Of a DNA stretch of 51,526 bases, positions 43,426 through 49,329 are shown piece after piece. Origin of the DNA: Virgibacillus profundi (GTDB taxonomy: Bacteria > Bacillota > Bacilli > Bacillales > Amphibacillaceae); the NCBI RefSeq assembly GCF_002287375.1, contig NZ_NPOA01000018.1, positions 1 to 51,526 on the forward strand. Direction: 5' to 3'. A program made the translations under genes and the position numbers. Under the pieces are notes generated by a model, which was given only the letters and a program-made list of their open reading frames with translations, did no database searches and was not told the DNA's origin. Each line of letters opens with the position of its first letter. Position 1 is the first letter of the stretch.

Positions 43426-45012
43426 GTGGATAAGTGGGAAATGTATATGGAAATTAAGCAATTATTAAAACAAGGTTTTAGTAAAGTAAAGGTGGCTGAA
43501 AAACTTGGTATATCCAGGGTAACTGTATACCGTTACTTAAAACGTAATCCCCAGGATATGGCGAAATGGGTTACACAAACAAAAACTAGAAAGAAGAAAT
43601 TGGATGAATATCAAGAACTGATTCTTTCCTGGTTACGTGAACACCCTGACCTGACAGCTGCCCAAGTATTTGATTGGCTTATGGAGAAATATCAGGAGCT
43701 GCAAGTAGCTGAAAGTACGGTACGACTCTATGTAAGGGAACTACGCAGGGAATATGATATTAAAAAGGAATCGAACCCTCGATCTTATGAGGCTGTACCG
43801 GAGTTGCCGATGGGAAAACAAATGCAGGTCGATTTTGGGCAAACGGAGCAATTAACTCCCGATGGCAAAAAGGTAAAACTTTATGTGATAGCGTTTGTCC
43901 TATCTAATTCACGGTATAAATATAAAGAGTGGTTGGATAGACCCTTTACTACCAGGGATGTGGTTCGTGCCCACCAGAATGCCTTTCACTATTTTGAAGG
44001 AGGAATTCCAGACGAGATTGTTTATGACCAGGATGCGCTGATCCTTGTCAGTGAAAATAGTGGGGACTTAATCCTGACGTATGAATTCCAGACTTATAAA
44101 GAAGATAGAGATTTGACGATAAGAATGTGTAGGAAAGCTGATCCGCAGAGCAAGGGAAAAATAGAAAATGTAATTAAGTATATCAAATATAACTTTGCGA
44201 AAAACCGAATATATTATGGACTTGAAGCATGGAATGAAGCAGGTTGGGATTGGTTAGAGCGCACTGGTAATTACAAAATTCATCATACAACAAAAAAGAG
44301 ACCGGTAGAAGTGTTCACCCTCGAAAAGCAACACTTGCGACCAATCTCTCAACGTATCGACGAATATGCCGATAACCACTATGAATCAAGTATAACAAGA
44401 AATGTTCGTAAGGACAATGTCATTTGGTATGATTCCAATCGATACAGCGTCCCTCTAGGGACATTTCATAAGACAAAAAAGGTTTATATTGAAACAACTG
44501 ATGATGCGTACCTTTGTATACGAGAATCAAAAGGCGGGCCGATCATCGCAAAGCATAAAATAGACCCTGGAAAAGGAGAACTGATTCAGAATAACAAGCA
44601 TAAGCGTGATCGCACCAAAGGTATCGATACATTTATTGAAACAGTTATAGCAGGATTCACAGATGAGGAAAAAGCAAGATTGTATTTGAACGAAATCTAT
44701 ACGCGAAAGCAACGTTACATTCGTGATCAACTCCAGATGATAGCCAAACAAATTAAGAAATATGAACATCGATTGTTAGACTTGGCTTTGGAAGAGTGTA
44801 TGAAGAAACAACTATTTAGTGCAACAGATTTTAGCGATGTCATTCACTATCTTGAACGACAACGGGGAGTAACAGTTACTGAAGAAAAAATATATTCCCG
44901 AGGGAATACGCCAAGGCCACTCCACCCTTTGGGTGATTCAATTGTTCAAACAAATACACAAATAAGGGATATAAATGAATACGTATCCGTTTTAGAGGGG
45001 GATAAACGATGA
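43426..45012 (+). CDS. istA: IS21-family transposase IstA
   Basis: A 528-residue transposase. The N-terminal helix-turn-helix (KVKVAEKLGISRVTVYRYLK) is followed by an rve integrase core with MQVDFGQTE, IVYDQDALI and a KGKIEN Glu, giving the D-D-E triad. The GTG at 43426 starts MDKWEMYMEIKQLL, the usual IstA start, and has GGAGG eight bases upstream; a longer frame from 43408 is less likely. It overlaps istB by four bases. Confidence 0.93.
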   Translation: MDKWEMYMEIKQLLKQGFSKVKVAEKLGISRVTVYRYLKRNPQDMAKWVTQTKTRKKKLDEYQELILSWLREHPDLTAAQVFDWLMEKYQELQVAESTVRLYVRELRREYDIKKESNPRSYEAVPELPMGKQMQVDFGQTEQLTPDGKKVKLYVIAFVLSNSRYKYKEWLDRPFTTRDVVRAHQNAFHYFEGGIPDEIVYDQDALILVSENSGDLILTYEFQTYKEDRDLTIRMCRKADPQSKGKIENVIKYIKYNFAKNRIYYGLEAWNEAGWDWLERTGNYKIHHTTKKRPVEVFTLEKQHLRPISQRIDEYADNHYESSITRNVRKDNVIWYDSNRYSVPLGTFHKTKKVYIETTDDAYLCIRESKGGPIIAKHKIDPGKGELIQNNKHKRDRTKGIDTFIETVIAGFTDEEKARLYLNEIYTRKQRYIRDQLQMIAKQIKKYEHRLLDLALEECMKKQLFSATDFSDVIHYLERQRGVTVTEEKIYSRGNTPRPLHPLGDSIVQTNTQIRDINEYVSVLEGDKR

Positions 45013-45773
45013 TTCAGTTAACGACATTACAGAGTAAATTGAAGTCCCTTCGCCTTGCGGAAACGGCAGATCATTTACCAGTACTCTTACAGGAGGCTGA
45101 GTCAAATGATGAAACATATGCGAGCATGCTTATGAAAATGGTGGATTACGAACAACTAAGACGTGACGAAAAACAGGTAGAAAAACGACTGAAATGGGCA
45201 ACATTTCCCTATCAGAAAACGTTGGATTCGTTCGATGTAAGTGAGCAACAGTCCATAAGCAAAAAGCAATTTAATAAATTGAAGGAGTTATTGTGGATTG
45301 AGCAGCTATTCAACATTATCCTGCTTGGACCGCCGGGTGTTGGCAAAACACACCTGGCGATTGGGCTGGGGATGCAGGCCATTAATCAAGGTTATAAGGT
45401 TATATTCACCTCCATGGGAGATCTGATTCATGCCTTGAAAACCGAGGAAATTACACGCAAATCGCAAACTAGAATGAAGCGTATACGAAACGCTGATCTC
45501 GTTATTATTGATGATCTGATGTTTATGGCAATGGACCCACACGAAGCAAACTTATTCTTCCATTTAATTAATGACTTGTATAATAACGCCAGTATTGTCC
45601 TAACTTCCAATAAGGCTCCGAAGGAGTGGGGAGAGCTGTTAGGCGACCCGGCTATAACAACAGCTATATTGGATCGAATTATTCATCGAGCAGAGATCAT
45701 TCACTTAAATGGGGATAGTTATCGGATGAAACATAGATCATCTATTTTTGAAGAAGAAAGTGTAACAAATTAA
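45009..45773 (+). CDS. istB: IS21-family helper ATPase IstB
   Basis: A 254-residue AAA+ ATPase with Walker A GPPGVGKTHLA, Walker B LVIIDDLMF and sensor region VLTSNK. IstB binds target DNA and activates IstA for strand transfer. Full length and overlapping istA, as in active IS21 elements. Confidence 0.95.
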   Translation: MIQLTTLQSKLKSLRLAETADHLPVLLQEAESNDETYASMLMKMVDYEQLRRDEKQVEKRLKWATFPYQKTLDSFDVSEQQSISKKQFNKLKELLWIEQLFNIILLGPPGVGKTHLAIGLGMQAINQGYKVIFTSMGDLIHALKTEEITRKSQTRMKRIRNADLVIIDDLMFMAMDPHEANLFFHLINDLYNNASIVLTSNKAPKEWGELLGDPAITTAILDRIIHRAEIIHLNGDSYRMKHRSSIFEEESVTN

Positions 45774-45809
45774 TTAGCGAAAACTGTAACTTTTTACTTG
45801 ACGGTTACA

Positions 45810-45921
45810 CCTTCTCTAAGAAATATGTATTAACACAGACTGCTAGTGTGTCATTTACATACTGAGTCCATAAGGTGGACATTTCTGCAGCCGTTAACCG
45901 AATGCTTGTTTTATCTTCCAT
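45810..45921 (-). pseudogene. DUF3231 gene, copy 3, N-terminal fragment
   Basis: From an ATG with AGGAGG upstream the frame reads MEDKTSIRLTAAEMSTLWT...VNTYFLEKV and then enters the IS21 end. It aligns with the start of copy 2 (LTAAEISTLWTAYLSDT). The rest of the gene lies at 42331-43228. Its promoter and ribosome site remain intact and now read into the IS. Confidence 0.88.
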
Positions 45922-46134
45922 GTGAACAACCTCCTATTTAATATACCAAGAATAATATGCCCTTTTTTGGAAAAAATATGAGAATAAAGCAGTGAGAATT
46001 GATGCCATTTTAATAAGGTAGTAACTGGGGAACTTTCTGTAGCTTTACAATAAGTTTAGCTAGAATACATAATTAAAAGAAACAAGGGAAGTGTAAGTGC
46101 TGAACATAGATTTAAATAAATGGAGGTTTTTATT

Positions 46135-46440
46135 ATGGCACAACAAGATTCTCAGCAACAGATACAACAGGCTGTGCAACAAGCTCAGCAAGCACAACAG
46201 GCGGTACAACAGGCGCAAGCGAGTGCTGATCCGCAGCAGTTGCAACAGGCTCAGGCAGCACTTCAACAAGCGCAACAAGGTTTACAAAGTGCGCAAACGC
46301 AAGCTGGAGCAAGTGCACAGCAAAACCCGCAACTTCAGCAAGCACAGCAACAATTGCAACAAGCTACACAGCAAGTACAACAAGCAACTCAAGCGACCCA
46401 AGCAGCCCAGCAAGCTCAAAATCAGCAAAATAATCAATAA
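46135..46440 (+). CDS. Gln/Ala-rich repeat protein
   Basis: A 101-residue protein almost wholly made of Gln, Ala, Thr and Ser in QQAQQA/VQQAQ-type short repeats, with no hydrophobic core. It should form an extended helix or coiled coil, or stay disordered. It begins MAQQDSQQQIQQAV with GGAGG upstream. The composition recalls gamma-type small acid-soluble spore proteins, which are also Gln-rich, but the TEFASE protease sites of that family are absent. A strong terminator follows. Possible spore protein, by composition only. Confidence 0.7.
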   Translation: MAQQDSQQQIQQAVQQAQQAQQAVQQAQASADPQQLQQAQAALQQAQQGLQSAQTQAGASAQQNPQLQQAQQQLQQATQQVQQATQATQAAQQAQNQQNNQ

Positions 46441-46493
46441 TAGGCATGTCCCTGTTTTAAGGGGACTTCATGTGGTTTAAAGTTAAATATGAA

Positions 46494-46542
46494 CAGGAAC
46501 CCATTTTGGTCAAGCTTTCTTCAAAATGGGTTCCTTTTTATT
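46494..46542 (+). terminator. Terminator of the Gln-rich gene
   Basis: GGAACCCATTTTG pairs with CAAAATGGGTTCC (13 bp), followed by TTTTTATTTTT. Confidence 0.92.
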
Positions 46543-46543
46543 T

Positions 46544-46634
46544 TTAGAAAACTTGGTTGTCACCAGCCTTTAGGTGACAGCTCAAAGCCCGCACTTATGC
46601 AGTAAGAAAGTATTTTATCTTTCTTATCTGCCAA
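46544..46634. repeat. Structured dispersed repeat, copy B
   Basis: Second copy of the 3419-3507 element, about 80 percent alike by eye. The short hairpin is GTCACC/GGTGAC where copy A has TTCGCC/GGCGAA, with two compensatory pair changes. The GCAGTAAGAAA/TTTCTTA hairpin is nearly unchanged. It lies right after a terminator and 240 bases before the DUF2512 gene. Confidence 0.7.
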
Positions 46635-46873
46635 GAAAAACTTCGGAAACAAAACCTCATTCCTTAAAATATGGATTGACTATTTTTATTATAATGGTTG
46701 GGCATTAGGCTATTCGGCTTTGCTTCACCCGTTTATTTTGTTAATTCTTTATTGGGATTTGAAAATAATAAGGATGTTAAATAGACGAGAGGGTTGAGCT
46801 TTTCGGTTGCTTACATAAAAATTATGATATTTTAGCTAAACTAACAAATACTACTAATAATAAATAAGAAAGG

Positions 46874-47332
46874 ATGAGTTTCATGGCTCATTTAAAAGTA
46901 TTAGGGATTAAATTTATTGTAATTGCTATTCTGGTTTTCTCCTTATTCGGGATTATTTATAATGCTACTTTGTTGAATTTGTTCTGGATTAGTTTACTTG
47001 TCACAGGTATTTCCTACCTTATTGGTGATTTGTTTATACTACGGAGGTTTGGCAATGTTACAGCTACCATTGCAGATTTTGGTTTAGCATTCCTTTCCAT
47101 ATGGCTATTGGGAAATTTATTTCTTGCGGAAGGTATGCCTGTAATTCTCCTTTCCTTAACGGCAGCTTTCTTTATGACCTGTGGTGAACCTTTAATTCAT
47201 ATCTATATACAAAATCAATTTTCAGATGATCATCAAAGAGGCTTTGGAACTAAAAAGCAATTACAAACCGAATTTGCAGAGGAAACAGATGCACAAACGA
47301 TTGCAGGTAAAAAGGAATACGGGGACAAATAA
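46874..47332 (+). CDS. DUF2512 (YndM-like) membrane protein
   Basis: A 152-residue protein with four membrane segments (about 6-110), the DUF2512/YndM family found in spore formers. The soluble tail ends KKQLQTEFAEETDAQTIAG; TEFAEETDAQ resembles the TEFASETNAQ protease-site region of gamma-type spore proteins. The first ATG (MSFMAHLKV) has AGGATGAG upstream; MAHLKV may be the real start. A terminator follows at about 47455-47507. Confidence 0.75.
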   Translation: MSFMAHLKVLGIKFIVIAILVFSLFGIIYNATLLNLFWISLLVTGISYLIGDLFILRRFGNVTATIADFGLAFLSIWLLGNLFLAEGMPVILLSLTAAFFMTCGEPLIHIYIQNQFSDDHQRGFGTKKQLQTEFAEETDAQTIAGKKEYGDK

Positions 47333-47454
47333 TTTTTCAACCGTTCTATGCTCTGCATCTTATAGTGAGTCAATATAAGATGTTAAACTAGATAAAGGCT
47401 GGTCTGTTTCTTCACCATTACACACCACCAACATTGAAGGTTAAATAATTCGGC

Positions 47455-47507
47455 ATGAGGGAGAACAAATTTTTTGATGCTCAATTGGTCTGTTCCCTTT
47501 TTTTTAT
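47455..47507 (+). terminator. Terminator after the DUF2512 gene
   Basis: GGGAGAACA pairs with TGTTCCC around an AT-rich loop, followed by a run of eight T. Confidence 0.7.
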
Positions 47508-47539
47508 CTGTAAGGTTGACTTCGCCAAGTAACGACTTA

Positions 47540-48118
47540 TTATGTATTAGTAATTTCGTTCATTTCCTTTGGTTTAATTAGAAATACAGGAGAGATGAAT
47601 AAAAATAAAAGTGCCATTACAAATCCAAGTACAGCAAAAACTATAGCATCAGGATTCGAAGTGTACAAGGAACCCATAAAAACTGTTGAACCAAAAGCAA
47701 TGATTAGTATTGCAAAAACAAAATAAATTCTCCCTAATTTTGATTTACTTGGTTTTTGGACTCCAAAAGCTATTTCTCTGGAATATAAATAAGGTAATAT
47801 AACCATTACAATCAACATAATAATGCCAATCCAAAATGTTATGGTTAAAAAATATATCCGCAGTAATGGGATTGCGAAATAAATCGATAATGTATTTACC
47901 ATTACATACGAAAGCAAGGAGAAATATCGTTTACTATTATGTCTCGTCTTTTTCCAAAATAAATAGAATAAAAGACAAGACACTAAAGCTAATATAGAAT
48001 TAAACAGTAGTAACAACACATTTCCCTCTGGTACAAAACTCATCAAAAAGCCCATACCTATTAACAAAATAGTCGTTCCAATAATGCGACTCTCTTTAAA
48101 AGTTACTTCTTTTTTCAT
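47540..48118 (-). CDS. Polytopic membrane protein of unknown function
   Basis: A 192-residue protein with six predicted membrane segments and short charged loops. AGGAAAGG precedes the ATG. No signature recognised; it could be a small integral sensor or permease-like subunit. It lies between the Spo0E-like gene and the DUF2512 gene; the 48-base gap to the Spo0E-like gene allows a joint transcript. Confidence 0.55.
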   Translation of the reverse strand: MKKEVTFKESRIIGTTILLIGMGFLMSFVPEGNVLLLLFNSILALVSCLLFYLFWKKTRHNSKRYFSLLSYVMVNTLSIYFAIPLLRIYFLTITFWIGIIMLIVMVILPYLYSREIAFGVQKPSKSKLGRIYFVFAILIIAFGSTVFMGSLYTSNPDAIVFAVLGFVMALLFLFISPVFLIKPKEMNEITNT

Positions 48119-48166
48119 AGCAACACCTTTCCTTTAAATATATATAATTTATTTCAGTACAACCTA

Positions 48167-48331
48167 TCATTTGTTTAAACTTCCTAAAACTAGAACATAC
48201 TCATTTAAAAGTATATCTAACTTTTGTGAAATATCCAATAGTTGTGGGTCATTCGGTCTTCTATCGTAGGTTTCATACATTATCTTTCTAGTTTCTTCTA
48301 TCCTTTTTATTAAATCATTGCTATCAGACAA
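48167..48331 (-). CDS. Spo0E-like aspartyl-phosphate phosphatase
   Basis: A 54-residue frame that starts at a TTG with GAAAGGA upstream: MSDSNDLIKRIEETRKIMYETY, then DPQLLDISQKLDILLNEYVL. The SQKLD core with the IE-x-x-R-KxMYE helix is the signature of Spo0E/YnzD/YisI proteins, which dephosphorylate Spo0A-P (SQELD is the canonical form). It probably delays sporulation under some condition. It is short and lacks an ATG, so gene finders can miss it. Confidence 0.8.
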   Translation of the reverse strand: MSDSNDLIKRIEETRKIMYETYDRRPNDPQLLDISQKLDILLNEYVLVLGSLNK

Positions 48332-48376
48332 ACCATTTTACGTCCTTTCTTTAATGAAAACTGTTAGTATTGATAA

Positions 48377-49084
48377 TTAAAAATCAATACTAGGAGATAC
48401 TGGATATACACCCTCTTTCCTTTCTACAATTTCTTTGAGAAATTCTATTGCCAGTTTTCGATTATTAATTTTTATTTTTTTATAAACCCTGCTTACATAG
48501 CCTCGCACCGATTTCTCTGATACCTGGATTGTATCTGCAATTTCTTTATTTTTCTTATTAAGATACAATAAGTATAAAATATCTAACTCCCGCTGGGACA
48601 CTGAAATATTATGTTCATTCAGTCTCTCTTTTAAAACTTCTTTAACTGAAAACCTGGTATTTTTAATTTCCTTTACTATAACTTTGGCAATTTCTCCGGA
48701 TAGAACATATTGACCATTATAAACATCTCTAATCACACTAATGAACTTTTTTGGTGGTAAGCTATATAGCAAAAATCCATCCACTCTATTTTCTATACCA
48801 CCGTAGATTACATATTTATCATAATTAAAAGTTAAATAAAGCAACTTAACATCAGGATTTTCCTTCTTAAAATCGTGGATCCTATCGCCAATTTTTGAAT
48901 TCATCAATTGGGTATGGAATAATATTACATTTGGATTTGACTTTACTAATTTGTTAAATAAATCATTTTGGTTATTCACTATATCTATTACCTTCATGTC
49001 TTGTTCACTATTAATGATTAATTGTAAACCTTCACTATGAACATTCAATTGGTCTACAATAATAATATTTATAATACCTTCCAA
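48377..49084 (-). CDS. LuxR-type response regulator with degenerate receiver
   Basis: A 235-residue NarL/FixJ-type regulator: receiver domain 1-120, LuxR helix-turn-helix about 168-225 (SQRELDILYLLYLNKKNKEIADTIQVSEKSVRGYVSRVYKK). In the receiver the phospho-acceptor Asp is replaced by His57 (NVILFHTQLM where VVLMDIxM is usual) and the acidic pair after beta 1 is reduced to a single Asp (IIIVDQ). It is therefore unlikely to be switched by phosphorylation. No histidine kinase is adjacent. It precedes the surface-protein gene by its terminator, so regulation of that gene is possible but unproven. Confidence 0.85.
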   Translation of the reverse strand: MEGIINIIIVDQLNVHSEGLQLIINSEQDMKVIDIVNNQNDLFNKLVKSNPNVILFHTQLMNSKIGDRIHDFKKENPDVKLLYLTFNYDKYVIYGGIENRVDGFLLYSLPPKKFISVIRDVYNGQYVLSGEIAKVIVKEIKNTRFSVKEVLKERLNEHNISVSQRELDILYLLYLNKKNKEIADTIQVSEKSVRGYVSRVYKKIKINNRKLAIEFLKEIVERKEGVYPVSPSIDF

Positions 49085-49226
49085 CTCCCATCATCCAGTT
49101 GCCTTGTGTCTACTGTTTAGTACTCCAACATCAACTTTTGGATAATTGTACCTAGTAAAATAGTATAATTGTTTCAACTCAACAATTTCCATACAATTCA
49201 TAACTTCAATCTAATTAACACAAAGC

Positions 49227-49266
49227 AAAGAGCTTTCGCATACCTATTTGTATACGAAAGCTCTTT
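49227..49266 (-). terminator. Terminator of the CnaB surface-protein gene
   Basis: AAAGAGCTTTCG-ATAC pairs with GTAT-CGAAAGCTCTTT around a short loop; it lies 64 bases past the stop. Confidence 0.9.
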
Positions 49267-49329
49267 ATAACCCCTTATTTTTACATGTGCAATAAATTAT
49301 TTATAAATATAAATAACATTGCACCTCTA

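Larger units (their letters stand above)
43229..45809 (+). mobile_element. IS21-family insertion sequence
   Basis: A 2581-bp element with istA and istB. Ends are TGTGAC...(left) and GTTACA (right); the inner left sequence CAGTTTCCGCTA and right-end complement CAGTTTTCGCTA lie at matching distances, so imperfect terminal inverted repeats of about 35 bases are present. CCTTC is duplicated at 43224-43228 and 45810-45814. Both genes look intact. Confidence 0.92.

Noticed and set aside
46097-46480. Overlapping long frames on both strands of the Gln-rich gene
   Set aside because: Repetitive DNA gives open frames in several phases; only the QQAQQA frame has a ribosome site at the right distance.
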